This document shows, piece by piece, positions 7,602 through 17,270 of a stretch of DNA of 56,015 bases. Position 1 is the first letter of the stretch; every line of letters begins with the position of its first letter. The notes under the pieces were generated by a model. That model was given only the letters and a program-made list of their open reading frames with translations, made no database searches and was not told where the DNA came from. A program made the position numbers and the translations under genes. The stretch comes from Acidobacteriota bacterium (GTDB lineage: Bacteria; Acidobacteriota; Vicinamibacteria; Vicinamibacterales; UBA8438), in NCBI GenBank assembly GCA_011523845.1, contig WTFV01000100.1:66278-122292 (forward strand), given 5' to 3'.

Positions 7602-9401
7602 ATGGACTGGAGGATCCTCATGCGGCGGTTCGGAGGGCTTGCAGCCCGTGGCGAAAGGCCCGCTACGTTCGAGGGGCGATGCATCCCGCGTGGACGGGGT
7701 TGCTCCTCGGTCGAATATGCTCGATCTGCTTCCTCGTCGCGCCTTGCCACGCGGGCGCCTCGCCGCTCTCGGTACGACGCGGGGTTCCACCACGGACTGC
7801 TGGCGTTGCCGCTGGCCGGATTGCTCCTCGGCGCGTCGGCGGTGGTGGGCGCGGCGGGCGAGATGACCTTCCTGCGCCTGACGCCGGCGCAGTATCAGCG
7901 GGCCATCCACGAGATCTTCGGTCCCAGCATCCAGGTGGACCACGGCACCACGGTGCTCGGCGTCCGCGACCGGGGTCTGCTGGCGCTGGGGGCGCGGCGG
8001 AGCACGCTGAGCGCGGCGGAGATCGAGCGCTTCGAGGCGCTGGCGCAGCAGATCGCCGCGCAGGTGACGGATCCGTCGCGGCGGGCCACGCTCATCGCGT
8101 GCCGGCCGGAGGCGGACGATGCGCCCGACGACGCCTGCGCAGCGCGGTTCGTCGCTCGGGCGGGACGGTTCCTGTTCCGCCGGCCGCTGACCGGTGACGA
8201 AACCGACGTGTACGTCGCGGTGGCGCGCACGGCCGCGGAGACCCTCGGCGACTACTACGGCGGACTGCGCGCGGCGCTCGCCGGGATGCTCGTGGCGCCG
8301 GAGTTCCTGCTCCGCATCGAGCACAGCGAGGCGGATCCCGCCGATCCCGGCAAGCTGCGGCTGGACGCCTGGTCGCGCGCGTCCCGGCTCAGCTTCTTTC
8401 TGTGGGACAGCGCGCCGGATGCTCTGCTGCTCGATGCCGCCGAGTCGGGCGACCTGATGACGCAGGAAGGGCTCGACCGGCAGGTCGAGCGGTTGCTTGC
8501 GTCGCCGCGGGTCGAGCAGGGCCTGCGGGCGTTCTTCTCGGACATGCTGCAGTTCGACCGCTTCGCGACGCTTTCCATCGATTCGAGCCTCTTCCCGCGG
8601 TTCACGAAGAACGTCGAGGACGATGCGCGCGAGCAGACCCTGCGGACGGTCGTCGATCACCTGCTGCACCGGCACCGCGACTACCGCGATCTGTTCGTCT
8701 CGCGCGACACGTTCCTGACGCCGCCGCTGGCGGCCATCTACGGGGTGCCGCTGCCGCGCTCGCAGGAGCTGGGCGGGGCGGTTCCCTGGGTGCCCTATCG
8801 GTTTCCCGAGGACGACAGCCACGTCGGGCTGCTCGCGCAGGTGAGCTTTCTGGCCCTGCACTCGCATCCCGGGCGGTCGTCGCCGACGTTGCGGGGACAG
8901 GCGGTGCAGGAGATCTTCCTGTGCCGGCGGGTGCCGCCGCCGCCCCCGGACGTCGACTTCAGCCTCCTGCAGGATACGTACAACCCCGACTTCCGGACGA
9001 CGCGCGACCGTCTCCGCGAGCATCGGGAGAACCCGGCGTGCGCGAGCTGCCACAACCTGACGGATCCCATCGGGCTGACGCTGGAGGTGTTCGACGCGGC
9101 CGGGGGATATCGCACTACCGAGAACGGCGCGCCGATCGACGCCAGCGGCGAGCTGAACGGCAGGAGCTACGACGGGCCGCCGGGATTGGGGCAGGCGCTT
9201 CGAGACGAGGCGCGGGCGGCCTCCTGCTTCGTGGAACGCGCGTTCGCCTACGGCGCAGCGCGGATGCCGACGGACGACGAGCGGGCCTGGCTGGCCGACG
9301 TCCGGACGGAGCTCGGGAACGACGGTTTGCAGTGGCGCGCGCTCATGCGCCGCATCGCAAGGAATCCGGACTTCTACACGGTCGTTCCGGACGCGCAGTG
9401 A
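7602..9401 (+). CDS. DUF1592/DUF1588-family exported haem-motif protein (short form)
   Basis: 599 residues from ATG 7602, which has GGAG 6 nt upstream. Domains in order: DUF1587-like FLRLTPAQYQRAIHEIFG (~88-105), DUF1595 around ~180-230, DUF1592 from LSFFLWDSAPDALLLD (~265) to TPPLAAIYGV (~375), DUF1588 with haem motif CASCH in NPACASCHNLTDPIGL (~480), and DUF1585 at the end. It lacks the N-terminal PSCyt1 domain of the larger paralogue at 29780. These planctomycete/acidobacterial proteins are exported and redox-like, of unknown substrate. Oddity: a dispersed repeat (7637-7800) lies between the start codon and the hydrophobic signal segment (GLLALPLAGLLLGASAVVG), so the signal is internal in this reading. 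Confidence 0.85.
   Translation: MDWRILMRRFGGLAARGERPATFEGRCIPRGRGCSSVEYARSASSSRLATRAPRRSRYDAGFHHGLLALPLAGLLLGASAVVGAAGEMTFLRLTPAQYQRAIHEIFGPSIQVDHGTTVLGVRDRGLLALGARRSTLSAAEIERFEALAQQIAAQVTDPSRRATLIACRPEADDAPDDACAARFVARAGRFLFRRPLTGDETDVYVAVARTAAETLGDYYGGLRAALAGMLVAPEFLLRIEHSEADPADPGKLRLDAWSRASRLSFFLWDSAPDALLLDAAESGDLMTQEGLDRQVERLLASPRVEQGLRAFFSDMLQFDRFATLSIDSSLFPRFTKNVEDDAREQTLRTVVDHLLHRHRDYRDLFVSRDTFLTPPLAAIYGVPLPRSQELGGAVPWVPYRFPEDDSHVGLLAQVSFLALHSHPGRSSPTLRGQAVQEIFLCRRVPPPPPDVDFSLLQDTYNPDFRTTRDRLREHRENPACASCHNLTDPIGLTLEVFDAAGGYRTTENGAPIDASGELNGRSYDGPPGLGQALRDEARAASCFVERAFAYGAARMPTDDERAWLADVRTELGNDGLQWRALMRRIARNPDFYTVVPDAQ
7637..7800 (+). repeat. Dispersed repeat family B, copy 1 (inside the 5' end of the DUF1592 gene)
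   Basis: About 165 bp aligning with 42815-42983 at roughly 75-80% by eye. Shared blocks include CAGCCCGTGGCGAA, GGCGATGCATCCCGC, CGGTCG-ATATGC and GGGCGCCTCGCCGCTCTCGG followed by a shared CGACGCGGGGTTCCAC. It has no coding logic of its own and adds an Arg/Ser-rich stretch ahead of the signal peptide. Confidence 0.75.
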
Positions 9402-9566
9402 CCAGGGAGGCCCGGCAGAGTTGATCGACGAGTTTCCCCGCGGAATGACCAGTGGGTTCTGGCGGTGTGTGAGCGGGGTTCCCGGTAGCACCGTCCGGCG
9501 AGTTCCCGGTAGAGTGATCGGCGCGTTCGGGCAGGGCCCGGTTACCCGTCAGAGCAAGGAAACGAC

Positions 9567-10922
9567 ATGAGTGCAACACGCGAGATTGGCCGCCGCACCG
9601 TGCTGCGGGGCATGCTGAAGGGCGGCGCCGCCGTCAGCGTCGGGCTGCCGGTGCTGGAGTACTTCCTGAACACGAGCGGGACGGCCTACGCGGCAACCGC
9701 CGGGGCCCCCGCCGCGCCGCTGCCGCCCTGCTTCGGCACCTGGTTCTGGGGCCTCGGCCTGACGCCCAACCACTGGGAGCCCGCGACCACCGGTCCCGAC
9801 TACGAGCTGCCGGAACACCTGGCCGGACTGCAGCCCATCAAGTCGAAGATGAACCTGTTCAGCGGCATGCAGGTGTTTCTGGACGGCAAGGTGAACCAGA
9901 ACCACTACTCCGGCGCCCAGGGCCAGGCCACCGGCATGGTGTCGCGCAACGGCAGCGACTATTCGACCAGCATCGACACCCTCATCGGCGAGCAGATCGG
10001 CCGGGGCACGCGGTTCCGCTCCCTGGAGGCGACCTGCGACGGCGACAGCAGTGCGAGCTGGAGCGCGCGCGGCTCCAGCGGCCTGAACCCGTCCGAGACG
10101 TCGCCGCTCGCGGTGTACGCGCGCCTCTTCGGCGACGGCTTCCAGGACCCGAACGTCGCGGACTTCAGGCCCGATCCGGCGGTCATGGTGCGCCACAGCG
10201 TGCTGTCCGCCGTGTCCGAGCAGCGCAAGAAGCTGATGTCCGCCGTGTCCGCGTCGGACCGGGCGCGGCTGGACGAGTACTTCTCGTCGGTGCGCGACCT
10301 GGAGCAGAAGCTGGCGTTCGAGCTCGACCGGCCGGCGCCGCTGCCCGCCTGCACGGTGCCGGCAGCGGGAACCGAGGAGATCGGATCGCTCGTCGAGCAG
10401 GTCGAGCGCACCCACCGGCAGTTCGCGCAGCTTCTGGCGCACGCGATGGCGTGCGGCCAGACCCGGATCTTCAACCTGACGATGGGCTCGGCCTTCTCCC
10501 GGCTGCGCCGGCCCGGTGAGGTGAACGCCTACCACGCGCTGACGCACGAGGAGCCGATCGATCCGGAGCTCGGGTATCAGCCCACCTGCAAGTGGCTGGG
10601 CGAGCGGATGATGGACTTTTTCCGCGAGCTCGTGCAGACCCTGGATGGGATTCAGGAAGGCGAGGGCACGCTGCTGGACCGCACGGTGGTCTTCGCGTTC
10701 ACCGATCACGGCGAGGCACGGATGCACTCGATGAAGCGCTACCCGATTCTCACCGCCGGCAGCGGCGGAGGGCGCATGAAGACGGGCCTGCACGTCGCAG
10801 CGGAGGGCGACGCCGCCACCCGCGTCGGGTTCACCATCCAGCAGGCGCTCGGCGTGGTGAACGGCCGGTGGGGCACCGAGTCGAACGAGGTGTCGCGGCC
10901 GTTCAGCGAGGTGCTGGCGTGA
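9567..10922 (+). CDS. DUF1552-family TAT-exported protein (variant)
   Basis: 451 residues. The N-terminus EIGRRTVLRGMLKGGAAVSV is a twin-arginine type signal. The body matches DUF1552: FWGLGLTPNHWEP, LFSGMQVFLDG, STSIDTLIGEQIG, ESTSPLAVYARLF-like spacing, and a long helix of RARLDEYFSSVRDLEQKL. DUF1552 proteins usually carry an HxxSHH motif; here the equivalent segment reads YHALTHEE, so at least one of the paired histidines is missing. The paralogue at 32425 keeps FHGASHHAE. It follows DUF1592 with a 165-bp gap. Always-paired occurrence with DUF1592 suggests a shared envelope function, still unknown. Confidence 0.87.
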   Translation: MSATREIGRRTVLRGMLKGGAAVSVGLPVLEYFLNTSGTAYAATAGAPAAPLPPCFGTWFWGLGLTPNHWEPATTGPDYELPEHLAGLQPIKSKMNLFSGMQVFLDGKVNQNHYSGAQGQATGMVSRNGSDYSTSIDTLIGEQIGRGTRFRSLEATCDGDSSASWSARGSSGLNPSETSPLAVYARLFGDGFQDPNVADFRPDPAVMVRHSVLSAVSEQRKKLMSAVSASDRARLDEYFSSVRDLEQKLAFELDRPAPLPACTVPAAGTEEIGSLVEQVERTHRQFAQLLAHAMACGQTRIFNLTMGSAFSRLRRPGEVNAYHALTHEEPIDPELGYQPTCKWLGERMMDFFRELVQTLDGIQEGEGTLLDRTVVFAFTDHGEARMHSMKRYPILTAGSGGGRMKTGLHVAAEGDAATRVGFTIQQALGVVNGRWGTESNEVSRPFSEVLA

Positions 10923-11080
10923 TGTCTCGCTGGCGCTTGAGAGAAGTCGTCGCGAAGGCGACGCTCGATGCGGGCACGGTCGGTCCGAGGGCGCGTCGGC
11001 GTCGGGTCGCCGCCCGCCAGCGCGACGCTCGCCTTCAGCGGGAGGCGTCCGAAATCGCGGTTGCGGGCTGGAGAGCTACG

Positions 11081-12445
11081 ATGATGCGTTTGCAGTGGTA
11101 TCGGCCGGCTGTCCGGTGTGGGGTCATGGCCGCGGGAGTCGCGGCGTTCACGTTGAGCGCGCCGACTCCCGCACCGGCGGAGGAGAAGGGGGTGGCGCCT
11201 CCCACCGTGCCGCCCGGGGTGACCCTGGTGGAGGTGGTCCGGGAGCTGAACGCGTCGGCGGCCCAGTTGCTCTGGGTCCGCCTGGGGGATGCCGATGGCG
11301 GAACCCTGCTGTTCCGCGCGGATGGCGAACCCGGCGAGGTACGGTGCGTCGACGAGTGCGCCGCGGAGTTTCCCCCTCTGCTGGCGCCGGCGGATGCCGG
11401 GCCATTTACCGACTGGTCGCCGGTCCGCCGTCCGGACGGGCGGCTGCAGTGGGCCTACCAGTCGCATCCGCTGCATACGTGGTCCCTCGAGGAGGAGCCG
11501 GGCGAAGTCGCCACCAACGTCGGTCTCGCGGAGACGGCGAATATGAAGCTCGCCGAGCGGGCCGCGTCGGCGGGGGCGCTGCTGCCGCCGCCCGAATGGC
11601 GGGTCGCCCGCTTCGAGCCCTCCCGGTCCATTGAGGTGCCGGCCGGCATCGAGGCCAGGCTCGTATTGTCGGCACAAGCCGTCGTGCTGACCGATTTCGA
11701 GGGCTTCACGCTCTATGTGCGCGACGGCGACGTCGCCCATGACGATGAGACCTGCTCCGGCCGCGGCTGCAAGCTGGACTGGTTGCCCGTCCCCGCGCCT
11801 GCGCTCGCCCTCGACGTGGGGCAGTTTTCGGTCGTGACCCGCAAGGACGGCTCTCGCCAGTGGACCCACCGGGGCCGGCCTCTATATCGATACCGGGGCG
11901 ATCTGCTGCCGGGGGACGCGCACGGCCGGGGTGTCCAGGAGCACTGGTCCATGGCCGTGCTGACCGAGAATTTCCGTCCGCCGCGGGTGGCGGTGACGGC
12001 TCTGGAGGGCTACGGCGATGCCCTGTCTGTCGACGGCATGACGCTGTACACCGGCTCCGCGTTCGAGAAGTACTGGGGCGGGCGCAACCTGCGCGGCAGC
12101 TTCAAGAACGCCTACGACCGGGGCAAGCGTTTGGGAGGCGATGCCTGCGCGGACGCCGAGTGCCTGACGATGTGGCGCCCGTTTCATGCTGCCGCCGATG
12201 CGCGGTCGACCGGCTTCTGGGAGGTGTTCACGCGCCGCGACGGCAGCCGGCAGTGGGCCTACAAGGGCTACGCGGTCTACACGTACGCGGGCGACGAAGC
12301 GCCCGGCCAGAACCGGGGCCAGGCCACCTACGCCTTCGCGACGCTGGACGGGAGTCCCGACGAGATAGAGCGGGCCGTCTGGCTGGCCGAGCTCGGCGGC
12401 GCCTACGGCGGGGCCGGGGTGTACTGGAACGTCGCCAAGCCCTGA
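11081..12445 (+). CDS. Secreted-repeat protein (COG4315 / PF03640-like)
   Basis: 454 residues with a signal peptide (cleavage likely after PAPAEE). Several repeats of the secreted-repeat type are visible: LLFRADGEPGEVRCVDECAA with FPPLLAPADAGP, FTLYVRDGD with CSGRGCKLDWLPVPAP, and MTLYTG with ADAECLTMWRPFHA. Each is followed by a DGSRQW (or DGRLQW) and a LY/VYTY module. The Cys pairs (CVDEC, CSGRGC, CADAEC) are regularly spaced. Relatives are periplasmic or surface proteins of unknown role, sometimes linked to redox chains. ATG 11081 has GGAGAG 5 nt upstream. The gene sits between DUF1552 and a PQQ dehydrogenase, supporting an electron-transfer context. Confidence 0.8.
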   Translation: MMRLQWYRPAVRCGVMAAGVAAFTLSAPTPAPAEEKGVAPPTVPPGVTLVEVVRELNASAAQLLWVRLGDADGGTLLFRADGEPGEVRCVDECAAEFPPLLAPADAGPFTDWSPVRRPDGRLQWAYQSHPLHTWSLEEEPGEVATNVGLAETANMKLAERAASAGALLPPPEWRVARFEPSRSIEVPAGIEARLVLSAQAVVLTDFEGFTLYVRDGDVAHDDETCSGRGCKLDWLPVPAPALALDVGQFSVVTRKDGSRQWTHRGRPLYRYRGDLLPGDAHGRGVQEHWSMAVLTENFRPPRVAVTALEGYGDALSVDGMTLYTGSAFEKYWGGRNLRGSFKNAYDRGKRLGGDACADAECLTMWRPFHAAADARSTGFWEVFTRRDGSRQWAYKGYAVYTYAGDEAPGQNRGQATYAFATLDGSPDEIERAVWLAELGGAYGGAGVYWNVAKP

Positions 12446-12758
12446 TCGCGGCACGTACCGCCTCCGCCAAGGACCGGGAACGCTCGCAGAACCCGATTTC
12501 GTTCCAGCGCGTATGTCGCCACAGTGACGCGCAAGCGCCGGTTGACCGTGCGAGGCCTCCCCGGGTGATGCGGCGCGTCGGACGGAGGAAGCGACTGACG
12601 CGCCGGGGCGGATCGGAGGCGCCGTGGTCGACGATTCCGGCTTGTCCATCCGGCAACCGGCCGATCGATACGGCGCCGAAACGGATGACCTTCTGGTTTC
12701 GGTGTTGCGCTAGTCCGGCGGCAAGCGTCGCCAGGCCGCGAAAGGGAGTCGCTTGAGG
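12446..12758 (+). other. Intergenic gap, no gene recognised
   Basis: 313 bp between the secreted-repeat gene and the PQQ dehydrogenase. I see no convincing ORF, RNA gene or strong promoter. Only the ribosome-binding site GGGAG at 12744-12748 before the next gene is clear. Confidence 0.6.
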
Positions 12759-14750
12759 ATGCGTGATCTCTCCAGATTGTTGTTCGCCGCGCTGATTACC
12801 GCGGCGGCGGTCGCTCCCGCCCCGGCGCAATCCCCCGAGCGCGAATGGCGCTATTTCGGCGCCGACGCGGCGTTCACGCGCTACTCCCCGCTCGATCAGA
12901 TCGACCACGACAACGTCGGTGATCTGCAGATCGTCTGGCGCCGGCCGGCCGCCGATCCGGAACTGCGGGCGGCGTTTCCGGATCTGGGGGTGAACGCGTA
13001 CCTGCGCTCGACGCCGATTCTGATCGACGGTGTGCTTTACGCCCCCAACGCGCACGGGCTGCTGGAGGCGTTCGATCCGGCCACGGGAGAGACGATCTGG
13101 CGTCAGCCCCCGTTCGCCGCCACCGAAGAGGAGGTTGCCGGCGGCAGCACGCGGGGAGCCGCCTGGTGGACCGATGGCGAGGTCCGGCGGCTGCTGTTGG
13201 TCCGGGGCGGGTACCTGTACGCGCTGGACGCCGATACCGGCCGGCGGGTCTCTTCGTTCGGCCTTGCCGACCAGGGCCGGGTGGACCTGGACTGGGAGCA
13301 TCCGCTCGCCGGCGAGTTCGACTGGACCGCCGGCCCCCTCGTGGTCGGTGACGTCGTGGTGGTTGCCGGCACGACCGGCGGCTCCGGCGACGGCGGCATC
13401 GTCCGCGAGGCGGCTCCGGAGGACGTGCGCGGCTTCGACGTGCGGACCGGCGAGCTGCTCTGGACGTTCCACGTGGTTCCGCGAGACGGCGAGTTCGGGG
13501 CGGACACCTGGGGCGACGGCTCGGGCGCCTACTCGGGCGATCTGGGGTCGTGGTGCTGTCTCAGCGCCGACGAGGAACTGGGGTACGTCTACGTGCCGTT
13601 GTCGGCGCCGACCGGAATGGTCTACGGCGGCCACCGGCCGGGCGACAACCTCTTCTCGGACAGCCTCGTGGCGCTCGACGCCGCCACCGGCGAGCGGGTC
13701 TGGCACTTTCAGATGGTGCACCACGACGTCTGGGAGTACGACACCGTGGGGCCGCCCATACTCGGCGACATCACGGTCGACGGCCGGCGCATCGAGGCGG
13801 TGATGCAGCCGAGCAAGACTGCTTTCCTGTATGTGCTCGACCGCGAGACCGGCGAGCCGGTATGGCCGATCGAGGAGCGCGCGGTGCCGCAGTCGACCGT
13901 GCCCGGCGAGCGGACCTCGGCGACGCAGCCGTTCCCGACGAAGCCGCCACCCTTCGACCGCCAGGGCGTCACCGTCGACGACCTCATCGATTTCACCCCG
14001 GAACTGCGCGCCGCCGCGCTCGAAGCGGTGGAATCGCTGGTCCTGGGACCGCTGTTCACGCCGCCGTGGCCGCGCGGCGGCGGGCCGGAAGGCAAGCTCG
14101 GGACGCTGACCGTGCCCGGCGGCTGGGGCGCCGGCAACTGGCACACCGGGGCGTTCGATCCCGAGACCGGCATCTACTACGCGGTGTCGCACACGCAGCC
14201 GACGGTGTGGAGCGTCTCCCCGACGACATCGGAGGACGCCACGCTCGCCTGGGCGACCTCGCGCGGAGAGGAGCTGCGGGTGCCGACGCCGAGGCCGCGC
14301 GGGCTGCCGATCACCAAGCCGCCCTACGGCCGCATCACCGCTCTCGACCTGAACCGCGGCGAGCTGGCGTGGATGGTCCCCAACGGCGACGGCCCGCGCA
14401 ACCACCCGCTGCTGCAGGACCTCGACCTGCCGCCGCTCGGCATTCCCAACCGTCCGGCGCCCCTCGTCACCGGCAGCCTGCTCTTCCTCGGCGAGGGCAG
14501 CGACGCCATCATGGGCACGATACGCGGCGAGGGAGACCCGTCCGACCCGGAGCAGGACCAGTCGTGGCGCTGGGGCCGCAAGTTCCGGGCCTACGACAAG
14601 GCCACCGGCGAAGTGGTCTGGGAGACGGAGCTGCCGGCCGGCACCACCGGCGGCCCGATGACCTATTTGCACGACGGGCGGCAGTACGTCGTGGTCGCCG
14701 TCGGCGCCCGCGACGAGATACCCGAGTGGGTGGCGCTGGCCCTGCCGTAG
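12759..14750 (+). CDS. PQQ-dependent quinoprotein dehydrogenase (glucose/alcohol dehydrogenase type)
   Basis: 663 residues with a signal peptide ending near APAPAQ. Opening WRYFGADAAFTRYSPLDQI and repeated beta-propeller blade motifs (LEAFDPATGETIW, LYALDADTGRRV, LVALDAATGERVW, FRAYDKATGEVVWE, with GWGAGNWHTGAFDPETGIYY) identify the eight-bladed quinoprotein family. Such periplasmic enzymes oxidise sugars or alcohols with PQQ and Ca2+, passing electrons to quinone or cytochrome. There is a Cys pair in LGSWCCLS. There is no haem motif. I chose ATG 12759 because GGGAG is 10 nt upstream; a TTG at 12753 is too close. The substrate cannot be read off. Confidence 0.88.
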   Translation: MRDLSRLLFAALITAAAVAPAPAQSPEREWRYFGADAAFTRYSPLDQIDHDNVGDLQIVWRRPAADPELRAAFPDLGVNAYLRSTPILIDGVLYAPNAHGLLEAFDPATGETIWRQPPFAATEEEVAGGSTRGAAWWTDGEVRRLLLVRGGYLYALDADTGRRVSSFGLADQGRVDLDWEHPLAGEFDWTAGPLVVGDVVVVAGTTGGSGDGGIVREAAPEDVRGFDVRTGELLWTFHVVPRDGEFGADTWGDGSGAYSGDLGSWCCLSADEELGYVYVPLSAPTGMVYGGHRPGDNLFSDSLVALDAATGERVWHFQMVHHDVWEYDTVGPPILGDITVDGRRIEAVMQPSKTAFLYVLDRETGEPVWPIEERAVPQSTVPGERTSATQPFPTKPPPFDRQGVTVDDLIDFTPELRAAALEAVESLVLGPLFTPPWPRGGGPEGKLGTLTVPGGWGAGNWHTGAFDPETGIYYAVSHTQPTVWSVSPTTSEDATLAWATSRGEELRVPTPRPRGLPITKPPYGRITALDLNRGELAWMVPNGDGPRNHPLLQDLDLPPLGIPNRPAPLVTGSLLFLGEGSDAIMGTIRGEGDPSDPEQDQSWRWGRKFRAYDKATGEVVWETELPAGTTGGPMTYLHDGRQYVVVAVGARDEIPEWVALALP

Positions 14751-14764
14751 CAGGCATCCAGGAA

Positions 14765-14858
14765 TCTGCGCCGTAGAACGCAACGGAGCAAGTTCTGCGG
14801 CGCAAACTCCTGGGGTGGTGGGGATGGGGCCGAACACGGAGCCTCGGCGACGGCTCTT
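14765..14858 (+). repeat. Double-hairpin repeat family A, copy 1 (degenerate)
   Basis: Just after the PQQ gene. TGCGCCGTAGAAC and GTTCTGCGGCGCA form a 13-bp stem with one G:U-type mismatch, followed by a GGGGATGGGGCCGAA block and a weaker second stem. It resembles the copies at 32302-32407 and 35708-35808. It may act as a terminator or a REP-like element. Confidence 0.6.
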
Positions 14859-14974
14859 GGCGGCGCTCGCCACGGGCGTTCGGTGCATGGAGTTGCCGCC
14901 GCGCCTCGACCTCGAGCATGGACAGGACGCGCTTTTCTCGATGTCGGGCGCCCGCCGGCGCCGGAGCGACCGGG

Positions 14975-17263
14975 ATGGTCGAGCGGGTCCTGGGTGGGAT
15001 GGGGTGGCGGACGCTCGGCGGGCTGCTTCTGCTGGGCGTTCTGGCTACGGTCCGACCGGCCGGCGCGCAGCCGGGGAGCGGCCCGACCGGTCTGCCGCCG
15101 GACGCACCCGCGTTCGCAGCCCTCCCCAGCGAGCGCGCGCCGTTGCTGGACGGCGTGGTCCTGGGCGATCCGGTCTGGGACGAGGCAGCGACCGCAACCG
15201 GCTTCCGGCAGACCCAGCCCGATGAAGGGGCGCCGGCCTCCGAGCGCACCGAGGTGCGCGTCGTCTTCACCGACAGCACGCTGTACGTCGGCGTGGTCTG
15301 CTACGACGCCGATCCGGGGTCCATCGCGATTGCGGACAGCCGGCGGGACGCCTCGCTCGACGACGGCGACAGCGTGCAGTTCATCCTCGACACCTTCCTG
15401 GACCGCCAGAGCGGCTTCGTCTTCGGCACCAGCCCGGCGGGGCAGGAGTACGACGGGCAGGTGGTCAACGCCGGAGAGGGACGGCTCGGGCGGAGCACCA
15501 CCACGTCGAGCGGGTCCGGCGCGGGGTTCAACGGCAACTGGGACGGCGCGTGGGACGTGCGCACGTCCGTATCCGATGTCGGGTGGAGCGCGGAGTTCGC
15601 GATCCCGTTCCGGACCCTGAGCTATCCGGATCGCGACGTGCAGACCTGGGGGATGAACGTCCAGCGGAACATCCGCCGTCGCAACGAGATCGTCTACTGG
15701 GCGCCGCTGCCGCGGCAGTACAACCTGCTCCGGCTGTCGATGGCGGGGCAACTGTCGGGGATCCGGCCGGCGCCGGCGGTGCGCGACCTCAAGATCGTGC
15801 CCTACGTGGCCGGCGATCTGACCCGCTTCGACGAACGCCGCCGCACGACGGCGCTGGGCGACGCCGGTGTCGATCTGAAGTACAACGTGACGCCCGCCCT
15901 CACGCTCGACCTGACCTACAACACCGACTTCGCGCAGGTGGAGGTGGATGATCAGCAGATCAACCTGGACCGGTTCAATCTCTTCTTTCCGGAGAAACGG
16001 CCCTTCTTTCTCGAGAACGCCGGCGTGTTCTCGGTGAGCAGCATCCGCCAGGTGGCCGGCGGTGACCCGGGCCAGGCCGAGCTGTTCTTCAGCCGCCGCA
16101 TCGGGATCGGTCCGGACGGACGCGAGATCCCGATCCTCGGGGGCGCCCGCCTGTCGGGCAAGGTCTCCGACGCGGTGTCGGTCGGCCTCCTCAACATGCA
16201 GACGGAGGAGACGGGCGGCGTGACGCCCGCGAACAACTTCACCGTCGCGCGGGCGTATCGCGACCTGCCGAACAGCTCGCAGATCGGCGCGATCTTCGTC
16301 AACCGGCAGGGCACCGGCGTGCTGGCCGGCGACCACGACTACAACCGGACCTACGGGGTGGACGGACGGGTCGGGCTGGGGCAGAACAGCCAGGTCGCGG
16401 GATTCGCCGCCACCACCGATACCCCCGGCCTCGAGGGGAGCGACCATGCCTACAACGTGGCCTGGGATCACAACTCCGAGCAGTGGCGCTTCACGCTGGG
16501 CTACGTCGAGGTGGCCGACAACTTCAACCCGGAAGTCGGGTTCCTGAAGCGGCAGGGTTTCCGCAACCTCGATTCCGGCTTTTCGTTCATCACGCGTCCG
16601 CGGAGCATCCCGTGGCTGCATCAGGTGCGGCCGCACGCCACGTTCAACCGGTTCTGGAACTTCAACGGCTTCCAGGAGAGCTCGTTCCTCCACATCGACA
16701 ACGACCTGGAGTTCGCGGACAGCACCCTCATCAAGACCGCGTGGAACGTCACCGGCGAGGGCGTGACCGAGCCGTTCGAGATCGCCAGGGGCGTGTGGGT
16801 GCCGGCCGGGATCTACGACCACCACGAGGCGCAACTGGCTTACGAGTCGAACCGCGGCGCGCCGGTCAGTTGGGGCGTGCGCGCCCGCATCGGCGGGTTC
16901 TTCGGGGGCCATCGCGCCACGATCGGACCGACGCTCAGCGTCCGCACCGGCGACCTCTTCAACGCGTCCGTGCAGTGGAGCCGGAACGACGTCGATCTGC
17001 CGGGGGGCCACTTCATCGCCAACCTGACGAGCGCCCGCATCGCCATCAACTTCTCCCCGCGCCGCTTCTTCATGGCGCTCGTCCAATACAACGATGCCGC
17101 CGATCTCTGGTCCGCCAACCTGCGGCTGGGCTTGCTCGGGCAGGCCAACACCGGCCTGTTCCTCGTCTACAACGACACCCGCGGCCTGCACGACATGATC
17201 CCCTTCGGCGGCGGCCGCAGCGTGATCCTGAAGTACAGCCGGATGTTCGACGTGTTCGACTGA
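14975..17263 (+). CDS. CBM9-like/DUF5916 outer-membrane beta-barrel protein
   Basis: 762 residues with a signal peptide (GLLLLGVLATVRPAGAQ). The N-terminal ~200 residues are CBM9-like (LDGVVLGDPVWDEAATATGF, VVFTDSTLYVGVVCYD, SAEFAIPFRTLSYP). The rest is the DUF5916 barrel (ITYNTDFAQVEVDDQQ-type DLTYNTDFAQVEVDDQ, FFPEKRPFFLENAGVF, FFSRRIG, ILGGARLSGK). The C-terminus RSVILKYSRMFDVFD ends with an aromatic pattern typical of barrel insertion. The family is common in Bacteroidetes, Gemmatimonadetes and Acidobacteria and may bind or import glycans. The frame is open from 14918; I chose 14975 so that the signal peptide is near the N-terminus. It converges with the nucleotidyltransferase gene. Confidence 0.83.
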   Translation: MVERVLGGMGWRTLGGLLLLGVLATVRPAGAQPGSGPTGLPPDAPAFAALPSERAPLLDGVVLGDPVWDEAATATGFRQTQPDEGAPASERTEVRVVFTDSTLYVGVVCYDADPGSIAIADSRRDASLDDGDSVQFILDTFLDRQSGFVFGTSPAGQEYDGQVVNAGEGRLGRSTTTSSGSGAGFNGNWDGAWDVRTSVSDVGWSAEFAIPFRTLSYPDRDVQTWGMNVQRNIRRRNEIVYWAPLPRQYNLLRLSMAGQLSGIRPAPAVRDLKIVPYVAGDLTRFDERRRTTALGDAGVDLKYNVTPALTLDLTYNTDFAQVEVDDQQINLDRFNLFFPEKRPFFLENAGVFSVSSIRQVAGGDPGQAELFFSRRIGIGPDGREIPILGGARLSGKVSDAVSVGLLNMQTEETGGVTPANNFTVARAYRDLPNSSQIGAIFVNRQGTGVLAGDHDYNRTYGVDGRVGLGQNSQVAGFAATTDTPGLEGSDHAYNVAWDHNSEQWRFTLGYVEVADNFNPEVGFLKRQGFRNLDSGFSFITRPRSIPWLHQVRPHATFNRFWNFNGFQESSFLHIDNDLEFADSTLIKTAWNVTGEGVTEPFEIARGVWVPAGIYDHHEAQLAYESNRGAPVSWGVRARIGGFFGGHRATIGPTLSVRTGDLFNASVQWSRNDVDLPGGHFIANLTSARIAINFSPRRFFMALVQYNDAADLWSANLRLGLLGQANTGLFLVYNDTRGLHDMIPFGGGRSVILKYSRMFDVFD

Positions 17264-17270
17264 TGTCCAC

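Noticed and set aside
6609..9491. 960-codon open frame on the minus strand opposite DUF1592
   Set aside because: Composition is low-complexity and the plus strand carries strong domain matches; a GC-driven shadow.
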